The notes: a model not told the origin generated them from the sequence alone. A DNA stretch of 64,000 nucleotides from Pictodentalium vernedei (GCA_031216915.1 CM062297.1:533160971-533224970); one strand, 5' to 3'. Shown: positions 42,801 to 53,760, numbered from the stretch's first letter. Program-made: numbers and translations.

Positions 42801-43295
42801 CTGGATTCCTTTAGCAATGTTTACAGGTTGTATTTATGAAGAGATTTCATTGTAACTTGGTAGGATGACTCGTTAAGATATCTAGATGATACTTTCCTAT
42901 TTTGGACGTGATTGGCCAACCATGACTGCCAGATGGGCATGTGTCCTAGATTCCTTTAGCAAAGTCTACGAGTCATATTTATCAAGGGATTTCATTTTAA
43001 CTTGGTAGGATGACTCATTTTGGAATAATTTTACTGTAACTTGGTAACTTTGGTTGACATATGTTAACTGTGAGAACCACATCAACCCAGGCTTCAATTC
43101 TTCAGTACAGTCTACACCTCAAGTTATTCTTGTTGAAAACATAGCATGTAGGGTACAGAACTTAACATATTCTCAATTATCACAATTCTTGTCTTATTTC
43201 ATAATCCTTTCATAAACATTGAACACTATCCTTTTCATCAAACACTACACACAGGCAAGTTAAGCGGCAGTGTCATTGACACTTTCATTGTGGAT
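42801..43295 (+). repeat. diverged copy of the 1-600 repeat
   Basis: Shares 'TTGTATTTATGAAGAGATTT', 'CATTGTAACTTGGTAGGATG' and 'TACAGTCTACACCTCAAG' with 400-600, and ends 'CAGTGTCATTGACACTTTCA' like the R1 tail. It may be an R1 relative that lacks the middle array. Confidence 0.7.
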
Positions 43296-44052
43296 ATATC
43301 TCTCACTACATACAGCTGTTCCCTAAAGTGAAGGGTTATTTTTCATAGTTTCGACCCAGTTTAAAAACTTGACTCTCAGCTGAAATAGTTTTCAGTATCT
43401 GATAAAAAAAATGGCTTGAACTCACAAAATTTAATTTCATCAGCTAATTTACCTTTAACGAAAAGAGACTAAGTTCGCAACTCTTCTAAAATTTCTCATT
43501 GATTTCATTCATTCAGAATGCTACCACTTTATCCTGTCCGTATCTTTTTTTTTTGTTCTTTCTTTTCTACCATTTTTTGCCACTACCTTTTTTGACACTT
43601 CAATTTTTGTCACTACCATTTTTATGACTGTCATTTCCACCACGCTGTTCTCACACAAAATACCACACAGAAGTGATGTACCTGTCATTGGGGACTTTGG
43701 CATTTGATATACAGTAAATCATAACTGTTTTTCAACATTGGTATTATGATGTCAAGATAAAATACTGATATTGGACAGAGGTGCACATTTTCTATTGTCT
43801 TCCCTGTGATTTCAGTTCACCACACTGGTAATACACCAGGTTTCTATCTCGACCTATATCACAACTGTTTATATTTTAATAGATAATGTTTTTCCTAGTA
43901 GTGGTAATTAGTCCTGATTTATGTGCCAACAATATTAGTATAGAAAGAATCCTTTTTTTCCCCCAAGGTCAAATATTTGTTGGGTATTGATTCTTTATTT
44001 AAATTTGTCTATTTCTAATTAGGAATGTCCTTTTGCTTCGAATATGTCAACT
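43296..44052. other. no gene recognised
   Basis: AT-rich, short frames only. Confidence 0.35.
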
Positions 44053-44198
44053 AACCCATTGGACCCAGTGCTGGAAATGAACAAAATTGACGGGTGCAGT
44101 TTTAAGCTCCCGTGAAATCAGAGACTGGAGAAAATTGCACCCGTAAAAAAGTTAGTATCTGAATTTCGAGGGAATACTGTCACCAAACATCAAAAACC

Positions 44199-44411
44199 TT
44201 AACCCTTTGAACTCAAGTGGTATCTTCCATGCCAGTTCAATGGCAGCAATTAGAAGAGTCCATATTCATTATTTGGGGTAGACCAATCCATATTTTCAAT
44301 GTGCAGCCTGAGAAAATACTGATTGGTCTACCCCACCCCATCCTATTTAATGACGTTATGGCATATCACGTTCCTGGCCAGAAAAGCTGCCGTTCGGGTT
44401 CAAGAGGTTAA
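44199..44411. mobile_element. MITE family F (inner copy)
   Basis: Left 'TTAACCCTTTGAACTCAAG' and right 'TTCGGGTTCAAGAGGTTAA' are inverted, TTAA-bounded ends. The core has 'GGGGTAGACCAATCC' / 'GATTGGTCTACCCC'. Confidence 0.85.
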
Positions 44412-44453
44412 ATTATAAGGAATTGCTGAATTCTGACAGTAACTTGCCGCTTC

Positions 44454-44904
44454 AGGGCTTAAAATTACACGCGAATCCGCGAATCAATTCTCGTAATGAT
44501 TCTGGCTATCTACACTTGCGCGAATCTAAGTGGATTCGCGTCAGTTTACTGCTTGGATTAGCTTTATGTAAAATGCCGTTGATTCACAATGACGTTCTGA
44601 TTGGGGTGTATCATTAGATGCTTAATTATGAGAAACTGCCTATTCACATTTTCTTGAGTTTGGTATAAAATCAAGTCATGGCTGCTATTAGCAGCCATGA
44701 TTTGATTTGATACCAAAATCAAGAAAATGTGAAGCATGTGGTAAACCATGGGTGGAAATGTTAACATGTTATGTCATGATCTCCCCAGCAAAGTTCAGCT
44801 TGTGTTTGCAGAATTTCATGTTATGGCCTAAATGGATTCGCGCGAATATATTTCGTGAGAATCATGTTAGATTCTCACGATGCCAGACGAATTTTAATCC
44901 TTGC
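44454..44904. mobile_element. small hAT-like element
   Basis: Ends 'CAGGGCTTAAAATTACACG' and, reverse-complemented, 'CAAGGATTAAAATTCGTC'. Inner 'GCGAATCTAAGTGGATTCGC' and 'GAGAATCATGTTAGATTCTC' palindromes link it to 36,835-37,945. A strong hairpin at 44,646-44,732 has arms 'CACATTTTCTTGA' and 'TCAAGAAAATGTG'. Confidence 0.6.
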
Positions 44905-45303
44905 GCTGTCCACAGAGCGCTGCTTTCTCAAAACAACACACAATTATATGCCCTCACAGTATATTACTACTCCACAACATTTTTCAACAAGTGCATTTTT
45001 TAGCTCCCGGAAAATAGAAAACACGTTTATTGACGGGAGCAATAGCACTCGCACCCTTCTCATTTCCAGGACTGTTGGACCCTGATGGTATATTCCATCC
45101 AGTTCAGAGTCATCAACTGGGAGAGTCTATATTCGTTTCTAACAGAAGACCAAGCAATACTTCCTCAATGTGCAGCCTTTGGGTTGCACTTTGAAAATCA
45201 TGATTGGTCTACTACACAGATTCACTGAGCAGCTATCTACTTTATGGATTCAGGTCATATCATAGTCCTGGGCTGGAAAAGTAGCCTTTCATGTTAAAAG
45301 GGA

Positions 45304-46356
45304 GAGAAAGTCTTGTGCTTGAAATTCTGGTGTGATTTTCCCATTTTTGGGGCCATTACTATTTGCTGATATTATCATACTGTACACATACATTAAGGTT
45401 TTAATGACTAAGTAACAGGATGTATTCTTGCCTCAACCAAAATTGAAATGGAAGTCCTTTTACTTTGAACATTACAAGTTCAGTATTACACAAGACAGTG
45501 GTTGTGTATTCCAGTGGCAATACAATGGCAACATAACTTACTTGTAAAAGCCAGGAAAGTAATAGTGACTTCATTAAACAACAAAAATAAACAAGGCTTG
45601 TAGGCCCAGCATTTACTCCTAGCCAAGTGTCGCCTGCCAATTTAGGCTGATCACAGTTGACTAGAAACAGCTCCTTAGGTTATATGATATTTTGTTATCA
45701 CCAATAACATTGCAGGTAATTGGATGTGCCATAAGGCCTCCAGGCATTCATAATAGCAGGTTGTTTCACTAAGAAAATACACTCGCTTTATATGTGTGGA
45801 AAAGTGTTTGTTCAATTATTTCAGTGCCATAATTATTTTTCATTGACTGGAGCTTTATGCACCATTACCTTTATTGGTGGAATGCTTTATTACTGTTAGA
45901 AAAAGGCTCTCTGCACCCTTTGTGACAGTTCACATAGCTCACTAGCAGCTCATTGAAAAGAAATTCAAGCAAGTTGATGTTATAGGATACTTATTGGAGC
46001 AGTAGCTTGAAATAAATAAGACCATGGCTCCATTAAGCATCATGCCATTTTTGGAAACAATTCCGAAATTGTTACTATTATGAGTTGCTTAATTGAGCAA
46101 TAGCTTGAAAAGAAGTAAAGATGTCTTCAGTTTTGAGAATACTACTGCAATGGTGAAATTAATTCAGCTGAAGGAAGTAACCCCTTCTCTGACAAGTCTG
46201 TCAAATCTGTAAACTACTGTACTCAATAATTGACAAACCAGATACCGGATTTTTTTTTTTCCATTCTTTGTTTCTAAAACATAAATATACACGCCAACCT
46301 CCAACTTACCTCAATAAGCTATGTGCTAATAGAACAAATTTAATGAGCTTTTTCCA
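45304..46356. other. no gene recognised
   Basis: Probably intronic to the channel gene whose exon is at 48.7 kb. I looked for the S1-S3 exons of domain I here and did not find them. Confidence 0.35.
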
Positions 46357-46594
46357 TTAACTCTTTGCATGCTGCAGGCAGATATTCTTGCCCAGCATAT
46401 GGTTTCTCTTGTAACCAAAATAAGTATAATTTGGCCACATATGATAGAATTTTCACCCAGTAAATTGAATGGACATTTTCACCAAGGATTCTTTGTTTAC
46501 ATTTGGAATAATTTTTCATTAAATCTAGACATGGCTGCTGTTCATAAGATTTGATAAAAAATATCTTGAAAATACTCAGTGGGTTAAGAGTTAA
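46357..46594. mobile_element. TTAA-bounded MITE, family B
   Basis: Left 'TTAACTCTTTGCATGCTG' and right 'GAAAATACTCAGTGGGTTAA' + 'GAGTTAA'. The core contains 'AAATCTAGACATGGCTGCTG'. Related to 53.85 and 56.43 kb. Confidence 0.75.
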
Positions 46595-47244
46595 GGGGGT
46601 GTAAGCTTACTATGTTATTGAAGTAAAAAATAAAGTTTTATAGCCGTTTTGACAAGAAGTATTATAAAGCATCACCTTATACTTGTATAAGCTAAGGGCT
46701 AACTATTTAATATTTTTTATTGTGTGGTTCACTATTATTTGGTAATTATTAGGTAACACTTTTTCTTGGATTTGTTTAGTTTCACAGGTTAAATTGGCAC
46801 ACATGTAAGATATCCTTTATTTCGGTTGTGAGTGTTCCAAAAGTGGGCAAGAAATATAAACCAAGAAAAAATTAATTATATTTACAGTATATATCCTACC
46901 TCCAAGTTTCTGAGAATTTCATCATTGGTTTTAAAAATGTCACATGCAAGCTGAATATTAACTATATATTGTCAATCAAAATCTGTATAAAGCCGACAGT
47001 CACTGTAATCTCCCCTTTGTCCATTCGTCATTCAAAATCTCAGCAGATCATAACCACTTCACATTAAACAAGTAAGAAAACTATCCTTTAATATTCATTG
47101 CAGTAGCCACTCCACCAGAGAGGCCATTATAAAAGAATAAAATGGGACAACTGTATTGTCCAAAAATACCTGGTAGCCTGGTAACCAGAGTATGTTGGGA
47201 GAATTCTACTTTCCTATAGCAGAATGCAGAATCCTCCAACTTCC
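46595..47244. other. no gene recognised
   Basis: Nothing supportable. Confidence 0.35.
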
Positions 47245-47486
47245 TTAACCCTTTACCCAACGTAATGGCCAAAACCAGCCAGCGCTATTCCCAAATATCG
47301 CCAATTAATTTTCAAAATATTTTCATTTTTTGTCACAAAAACATAGGTTATGACCCCTCGTTGGAACGAGCTCATTCCAATGAGGGGTCATAACCTATGT
47401 TTTTGAGACAAAAAAAGAAAAAAATTAGTTATTCAAGAATTTTTTTTGCAAGTGTCGTCTGCTTTTCATGTTAGGTAAAGGGTTAA
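47245..47486. mobile_element. piggyBac-like MITE family A, complete (242 bp)
   Basis: TTAA at both ends, inverted ends 'CCCTTTACCCAAC' / 'GTTAGGTAAAGGG', and the core 'AACATAGGTTATGACCCCTC' with its exact complement around 'GAGCTCATTCC'. It has the same length and nearly the same sequence as 55,634-55,875. TTAA targets with CCCTTT termini fit piggyBac elements. No autonomous partner is in the window. Confidence 0.9.
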
Positions 47487-47699
47487 GACATTTTTAGTGG
47501 CCCCTGATGTTTTCCCATGACCTCCTAAATCACAATTTTTCGATCTGCCGCTGAATCAGAATGAGAGCTTATACAGCTGAATTATATATAAAACACAATG
47601 GCACTGTTGTGCACTGAATATTTTTGGGGTTTTATCAACTAAACAACACCATTTATTAAAATTATTGGCATATTGTCTCTTTTACCCTTTCTCTAATAC

Positions 47700-47830
47700 A
47701 ATTAGAAGATGACACTTGCACAGAAACATAGCCTACATCACTTCACTGCAATGAGATTATTGATCTCATTCCAGTGCCTTGTCATAAATAAGCTATGTTC
47801 CCAAAGATGACATTTGCAAAGAAATATTAA
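47700..47830. mobile_element. hairpin MITE-like fragment
   Basis: 'GAACATAGC' ends and an inner 'AATGAGAT' / 'ATCTCATT' centre form an imperfect palindrome. The flanks 'GATGACACTTGCA' and 'GATGACATTTGCA' echo the 'TGCAAGTGTCGTC' of family A. Confidence 0.5.
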
Positions 47831-47934
47831 ATTTAATAACTAAAACATTTCATTGCTCTCTACATTTCTTTGGATGGAACTCCTGTGGCTTGGTCAATGA
47901 AATGTCATTAGGCCCCACAAAGTAGATCTTCTTT

Positions 47935-48296
47935 TTCTCAGGCCATTTTTTGTAAAATCGCATGCGGGCGGGCGTTTTTTTATTTTATTTTTTATTTTTG
48001 TAATTTTTTCTTTGCCATCAAAAATTCATGTTTTTGGTTTGTTTTGTTTTAGGCCTCACAATCTACAAAATAGCATGGATGGTGGTATATTTCGTCTCTT
48101 AAGTGCAACAAGGCTTTGCAATGCTAAAGTATTGCAAAGCCTTGTTGCACTCAAGGGACAAATTTAGCAATTTTATTAAGTTGGGTAAAATATCAGACAA
48201 AGAACCATTTAATTTTTATTTTTTTAAATTTTACATCGATTATAAAAACAGAGCATGCAGCATCCGAAACGACCATGCAGGAGGGCCTGAGAAACA
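47935..48296. mobile_element. MITE with TTTCTCAGGCC ends
   Basis: Left 'TTTCTCAGGCC' and right 'GGCCTGAGAAA' are inverted. A long central hairpin (48,092-48,162) has arms of 'AGTGCAACAAGGCTTTGCAA'. Confidence 0.7.
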
Positions 48297-48697
48297 GATT
48301 TTTAACTTTTTAGGTCTTACCTATATTTCTAAACATGACACATGCAAAGAAATTTTTTAATAACTAAAAATCACCCCTCATAGACTTATCTGATTTTGCT
48401 TTAAAGTATAGTTCATGGACCATAGAGAATTGCCACCTACTGAATGTTTTTACTGTATGTCTTCCTGTCAGTAATACAATTTTGTCTCCAACACATGTTC
48501 ATAAATAGGATATTGTCTTTTAAAAATGTGTTCCGAATTCACTACTATTGTATGAATAGATTTAGCTTATTTCAAAGTTAGTATCCGAATTTACTACTAT
48601 TGTACGAAGAGATTCAGCTTATTTCAAATTTTAGCATCACTTATTTGTTTTGAGAATATCTATGTAGTTGATTCAAGTCAGTTCTTTATACTTACAG

Positions 48698-48795
48698 AAC
48701 TTTTGAGTATGGTGTTGACAGTGAAAACCTCAGTATTTCTGCAATCAGGACAATAAGGGTGCTTAGGCCTCTGAGGGCCATCAACAGGATTCCAA
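48698..48795 (+). CDS. exon of T-type (Cav3-like) calcium channel, domain I S4
   Basis: A 98-bp exon encodes 32 full codons: 'TFEYGVDSENLSISA' followed by 'IRTIRVLRPLRAINRIP'. An Arg at every third position is the S4 voltage sensor, and the string 'RVLRPLRAINR' + P is typical of domain I of Cav3 channels, differing from the Cav1/Cav2 and Nav versions as I remember them. The acceptor is a pyrimidine-poor '...TTTATACTTACAG' and the donor is 'CCAA|GTAAGT'. One base of a split codon lies at each end. Neighbouring exons were not found in the window, so the flanking introns are long and full of transposons. The residues seen are conserved enough to imply purifying selection. Confidence 0.93.
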
Positions 48796-48924
48796 GTAAG
48801 TACATCTTTGGAATATGCTTTATGAACTCACTCTAATCTCCTAGGGTATTGACACCAGAACTGGGAGGTTTTGATCCGATTCAGTTTCAGGAAAAACCTT
48901 TGTTTTGGTTTCTTTTTCTATGTG

Positions 48925-49080
48925 TTAAGAACAAATATAGTACAGGTGCAATATCGTTTGACCCGGAAAAAATTTGGGACAAGCTGATTTTGGTGTCATT
49001 CGACGCAGAATTTATCTGGGAACAACATATCCAAAATCTGCAAAAATCTGCTTTGGAGAAAATTTTTCATGCAAGATGGC
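48925..49080 (+). repeat. left inverted flank of the nuclease-like unit
   Basis: Pairs with 51,955-52,135. The best block is 'CCCGGAAAAAATTTGGGACA' at 48,962. Similarity outside the block drops but 'GAACA' ... 'ACAGG' landmarks remain. Confidence 0.7.
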
Positions 49081-49416
49081 CGCAAGGAGGGGTTTCATAG
49101 AAAAAAAATCTTTTAGTGGCATCAATTTCTCAATAGTCCTGATATTTTGTGTGAGTTCTGGAGAAGTTTTGTGTGTCATTTTACTTTAATCATGAATGCC
49201 AATCCTATAAAGCAGAAAAATGAATGAGAAAATTCACAGTTGTTAGGGAAATGGCCCCAAAATACCATTTTCTTCAATTTTCACACCCATACGAAGTTGA
49301 TTCTGAATAGAACAGAAAAAAATGAGCTATAATTCTGCTGCCGATGTTTTTCATAACCCCCAAGATGGCGAAGAATGATATCAATCAACTTTGTTTGCAA
49401 TAATTTAATCCCAAGA

Positions 49417-51881
49417 TTAGATCTGACCGAAATCATGCTGGTGTTCCTCAAGGCACTCTGCTGTGGCCAGTTTCGTCTCCAATCTCAACCGGCTCGGAGT
49501 TAGGCAATTCTCCATTCGACAGTCTCTACAAGCAGAGACACATTTGATTGCGTTGTTTTCACAAGAGCATATATTTGTTCCGCAGGGGTGTTTGGAGGTC
49601 ATTTTGCATTTGCAATGTATAAATTTCAGGAGAGCTTCAGGCGCTGCATCCAGTCAGTCATCACGGGTATCAACTCATTTTCGAGAATTCCCAGCCCCAT
49701 TTCTGAGGATCTAGGATATCAATATCCAATTGCTTCCATTCCGCCGTTTGTAAGTGGATTCGCAGGCTGTGAAAGTATGCCGCGCGTTAAGTTGGAGGTA
49801 GTTTCTGAGGTTCGATTCCTGTCTTGTTGGAAGTGACCATTGTCATGAACTTTGAGTATCTCAAGCCATTCAATGTGTCTGACTGCTTGCCAGAGTACAG
49901 CATTACAAACAGTTCAGCGCCGATTCTTCCAATTTCTGCTTGAGATACAGCGTTGTCGTGCATTGTTGCTGATATATTCTGAATCTCCCTTGACTTTTCT
50001 AACCTCTTGAGAAGCTGTGTTTTCCCATGGCCAAACGTTGCCGAAGTAACATCACACCCACTCCATGCATGTGTGAACAGGAGGTGTCGCCTAGTTGTTT
50101 CTCTGATCTTCGCAATTATATCTGCGATCTTCCATGCCTCCCCACCCCAATGTGACTTCCATGCTTCTGATTGGAAATAAACATCAGCCGAAGTATGATT
50201 CCAATTGTGAACGGATAGCACTAGTACATCAGTATCATCTGCGGCATTGACAACTGAATTTCCTTGAGGTGAAAGTTGGATGGCACTTTCAACAATTAGG
50301 GTATCAGCATCGCCCGAACTGCAGTTAACAGTATGTCCACCCGCTCTCAGTAATGTGGACAGCAATCTTATGAACTCATTTTGTTATTCTCATTCGACAA
50401 GAACTGTTCCTGGTTCTTCCGTGCAGTCATTGTGTCTGTCAAATGGATATCGGCACACACATTGACAGCTCTCCTTCTATGCTCATGACTTCGTGTTTGG
50501 TCGCTGTCCATAACCATCGAAGACGACACAGCAATTCTGCCCATATTTCTTGGCCACATATCCAACATACTGATGGGCTACTTCCGAGTAGGTAGCCTTC
50601 GCCTTCCATTTGACTCTGTGGAGGAGAGCCCATCCGTCAAGCACGTACACGGAAGAGCTGCTAGGTCTGCCTTGTTTGCTTTTCTGAGAAAGAAGTCTTT
50701 GAAGAGGGCTGTTGGCATCACAGTCAGTTCATACTCGAAGAACTGTGCCACGTCGCGCTCCCTCTGAGCAATAGCTATCAATCGAGTGAACAGAGCTGAT
50801 GGGTCTAATGATTCTGGTTATCCAACTTCACCCTAGGGTTCAAATGGTCTAAAGTGCGAATTTGATCACTGCTTTTGATGGAGGCATCAGAAACAACAAC
50901 ATTGTCTAGTTTAGAGTGTATCTCCGCCCCCTACCGACTGGGTATTGTCGCAGTTAATATCATCACCCAAGGAAGCTGACAATCTGGAGGACAGGGAGCG
51001 CAATCTTTCATTCTCATCGAAAGGATCGTACAAGTCAAACCACTCTAGTATTTTCATCATGTCGGTGTTGTCTCGTTCATGACGAGAAGTACCCATGTCT
51101 ACATGTTGGTCACTGGTACTGAGTTTCATTGCAGTCAGCATTGTCATAGCTTCATGTATTTCAGCGCATTTATGCATGGTGTAAATCCACTCCTGACGCA
51201 CTGATTCGGTCACCCCATGACCTCGCGTTAGTCCACCTTGACTTTTAATTGAGTGCATGAGGACTTGTTCAGTCACAAGGTCACTTGAAAAGCCTGCCAA
51301 AACCCTGGAACTCCGGCTTATAGCATGGAAATCATCAAAGAAGAACCTATCATACAACCACGGATGTTTCTCGGGGAGCTCAAGCATCATTTGCAGATAC
51401 AACCTGCAACTCTTAGTGTAGTGTACATGTCCCATGGCAGTGAAGAGGTTCAACATATACTGACAGCAATAAGGTGGAGATTCCAATTGCCAAGGCGTTC
51501 ACCTCTGATGGACATTTTCAGTGTCTGGACATATTCTAGATATTATATTTATAGCTTAGCAGTGCGTGATTGTTCAGCCAGTTTAGCTTTGTACTCATCG
51601 AGGCAAGTGTTTACCCTTACGGGAGCTGCTGAGTTTGCAATATCGGAAAGAGCTATCAAGCTGTCCAGCACATTATCATACAACTCCTTGACACTATCTA
51701 AATCTTCCCTGTTGATAGATTTCTGTCCACTCCCGATGCTACGTGAACTCCTCGGAGCGGCATCAGGTTCAGCCATTTCTGAGGTAGTAATGGATGTGCA
51801 CCGATGTTGTGGACTGTGATCATACACTCTGTATACCCTGTGTGTTAGTGAGTAGAAAAAAACTGGATTCACACAATCCAT
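49417..51881 (-). pseudogene. broken gene of uncharacterised family with PIN/FEN1-like region
   Basis: Minus-strand pieces in order: 51,881-51,549; ~51,525-51,465 ('IRGERLGNWNLHLIAVS'); 51,486-50,911 ('GHVHYTKSCRLYLQMM', 'GGLTRGHGVTESVRQEW'); 50,781-50,368 in shifting frames ('MTARKNQEQFLSNENN'); 50,365-49,787; and 49,602-49,417 (Cys-rich 'GTNICSCENNAIKC' + 'CRDC'). I remember the same succession from large repetitive invertebrate protein families with no name. The 192-aa piece has G-D-A-D (18-21), 'DDTDVLVL' (43-50) and 'HAWSGCDVTSATFGHGK' (99-115), which parallel the acidic residues and the helix-2-turn-helix of FEN1/XPG nucleases. That parallel is inference. At least three frameshifts make it a pseudogene unless introns explain them. 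Confidence 0.6.
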
Positions 51882-51954
51882 GTCCTCACGTTTGCAAACG
51901 TTGGAATGCTGGTTTCTGAAAATTGATCGAAATTCACTCTTACACCACCATCAG

Positions 51955-52135
51955 TATAAATGCTATAAAAAAATTTCCCCAAAGCGGATTTTGGATATGT
52001 TCTTCGGGAGACATTCCTCTTCAAAATGACATAAAAATCAGCTTGTCCCAAATTTTTTCCGGGTACGACCACTTTACTTGGTTCAACGCCTGTTCTAATA
52101 GTGAATAACACTTCAAGCGTTTTAACTTGGAAAAA
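51955..52135 (-). repeat. right inverted flank of the nuclease-like unit
   Basis: Reverse complement of the left flank, with 'TGTCCCAAATTTTTTCCGGG' at ~52,044-52,063. The 110-codon minus frame through it is probably fortuitous. Confidence 0.7.
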
Positions 52136-52496
52136 GTCTGCAGTAGTTTGTACGACATCACTCAGCATAAAAGTCATGGCTGAAAGTACATGTATCTCCA
52201 TTGGGTTCAGCCTAACTTCCCTTTGATCATTCTTAGTCTAAGGTTCAAGGAAATCAGTTATTAAGCCTATTCAGCCAGAAAAGAGACATAAATCAGGGTA
52301 ACAAATGAATAAAAATTTATCTGAACTACAGTGTGTTCTCATTGTTATATTTGACAATCAGAACATGAAGTATTCACCCCCTTTTGCCAGACAGACTAAG
52401 TGATGAGAGAGAGCCCATAGTGTTCACTAGTCTAGTTCTCTCCCAGTAAGATAATTTGATTAGTTTATGCACAAACACAGTAAAACCATAGACTGG
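52136..52496. other. no gene recognised
   Basis: Intronic-looking sequence without landmarks. Confidence 0.35.
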
Positions 52497-52504
52497 CTTT
52501 TGCC

Positions 52505-53293
52505 CAGGCCTGGCATTCTGAAAAATGCAGGAGGGCAAAAAATCGCTCTCCTCAATCAGCTTAGGAGAGCAATTAGCTTTACACAGCATTTTAAGAATCC
52601 AGTTGAACGAACTCATTGAAACTGAAACCAACAGACTATTACATCAGTGATTTTATTAACTTTACTAAGGTAAAGCGAAATCTCTTAGACATCTAGATGT
52701 CTCACTCAACAACCGAACACACACTTGACAAGACCTGTGTGTATACCTAGACCTGTTGTCCAAGAAAGTCATACGCCTACCACGACCACCTTCAACCCCC
52801 CAAGGGGGTTGAAGGTGGTCGTGGTAGGCGTATGACTTTCTTGGACATCAGGTCTGCTTGAATCTACAGTCACATCCTGGTGCAAGTGCTTCAAGTGACA
52901 GGATAGTAGTAATGGTAGTATATTATAGTGTCAATATTCCTTGAATAATTACCCCTCAAACTGTGATGTCAGTTGTTGAACTTGAAACTGACAGAAAAAA
53001 AATATTGCTGTGACCCATTTTGCTTCAAATGATTGCAACTGTGTTTGGGTATGGTTGCAGCCATTACCTTTTACCACTAAACCACTTTCAAAATAAAATT
53101 ACGTGATGTTATGTGACTTCGAAGTTAAACTGCATTTTTGCTTTACAACAAAAATTTAATGTGAGCATAATACATGTAATCTCAATCATTCCAGACCAAA
53201 ATATTCAGGAGGGCAATTTTTCGCTCTCCTTAATTCTTTCAGGAGGGCAGTAAGGAGAGCTAAAAAATCGCTCTCCTGAAATTGCCAAGCCTG
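52505..53293. mobile_element. non-autonomous hAT-like element, exact 8-bp duplication
   Basis: Ends 'CAGGCCTGGCATTC' and, reverse-complemented, 'CAGGCTTGGCAATTTC', followed inside by 'CAGGAGGGC' / 'AGGAGAGCGATTTTTT' blocks. The 8-bp duplication CTTTTGCC is exact at 52,497-52,504 and 53,294-53,301. No transposase. The near-perfect palindrome at 52,749-52,855 is within it. Confidence 0.88.
52749..52855. repeat. 107-bp near-perfect palindrome
   Basis: Two 52-bp arms ('AGACCTGTTGTCCAAGAAAG' ... 'GGTTGAAGG' on the complement) differ at one position and are separated by only 3 bp (CAA) between C5-6 and G5. It would form a long cruciform. Confidence 0.93.
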
Positions 53294-53301
53294 CTTTTGC
53301 C

Positions 53302-53516
53302 AGGTCTTGTGGTTCAGTTTTTCGGATTGCCACAAAAATGGGAACTGAACCAAAAAACTGAAAAAAGTGCCCATCCCCAATTGACACAGTATGCACATCA
53401 TGATGCAGGCTTTTAACTCCTTGTGTGTTGCTGGAAGATTTTCCTGACCTGGACAGAATTTCTTTTGCTACTGAAATAATTTTAATTTGGGTACATTTAC
53501 TCAAATTTTACATCCC
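53302..53516. other. possible hAT-end fragment
   Basis: 'GGTTCAGTTTTTCGGATTGC' and 'AAAGTGCCCATCCCC' resemble the ends at 18.8-19.5 kb. Nothing else is seen. Confidence 0.3.
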
Positions 53517-53760
53517 AATTGCCCATGTGGTGGCATGGTGGCATTGTGTACTAAGGCGTACTGCACGTCGTTGGTGCACTTGTCTTCAACCGATGCTAAC
53601 CTTGCTTGTGTCGAGTTAGTACGTTGGGGAGTCTGACAGTTGCTCGCCATTTCTCAGTGGTTCTCTCCAGGTACACCGGCTTCCTCCACCCGTAAAACTG
53701 TCCGACACGAAGTGACTCTGGCTGTTTAAAGTATCGTTAAACCCCAATAAATAATACTTA
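53517..53760 (+). mobile_element. 5'-truncated SINE
   Basis: Body from 'ATTGCCCATGTGGTGGCATG' through 'AAGGCGTACTGCACGTCG', 'GGTTCTCTCCAGGTACACCG' and 'CCCGTAAAACTGTCCGACAC' to 'CCCCAATAAATAATAC'. The head is missing. Confidence 0.88.

Larger units (their letters stand above)
44067..45074. mobile_element. non-autonomous hAT-like element, 8-bp duplication
   Basis: Ends 'AGTGCTGGAAATGA' (left) and 'TCATTTCCAGGACTG' (right) are inverted repeats, followed inwards by 'GGGTGCAG' / 'CTCCCGT' blocks in both. Exact 8-bp duplications TTGGACCC lie at 44,059-44,066 and 45,075-45,082. The 8-bp duplication supports hAT. It contains a family-F MITE and another small hAT-like element. Confidence 0.82.
44053..45303. 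mobile_element. MITE family F (outer copy), split
   Basis: The piece 'CTAACCCATTGGACCC' (44,051-44,066) and the piece from 45,075 ('TTGGACCCTGATGGTATATT') are two halves of one family-F MITE. The second half aligns with 44,199-44,411 ('GGTATCTTCCATGCCAGTTC' versus 'GGTATATTCCATCCAGTTCA'). They are separated by the hAT-like insertion. Confidence 0.7.
48925..52135. mobile_element. inverted-repeat-flanked unit with nuclease-like family gene
   Basis: A block at about 48,925-49,075 (for example 'CCCGGAAAAAATTTGGGACA' + 'AGCTGATTTT', then 'ACATATCCAAAATC' and 'GCTTTGG') recurs in inverse at about 51,955-52,135. Between them lies a broken minus-strand gene. Inverted flanks around a gene suggest a DNA transposon, but clear termini and a target duplication were not resolved. 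It begins ~130 bp after the calcium-channel exon, so it is intronic. Confidence 0.5.
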
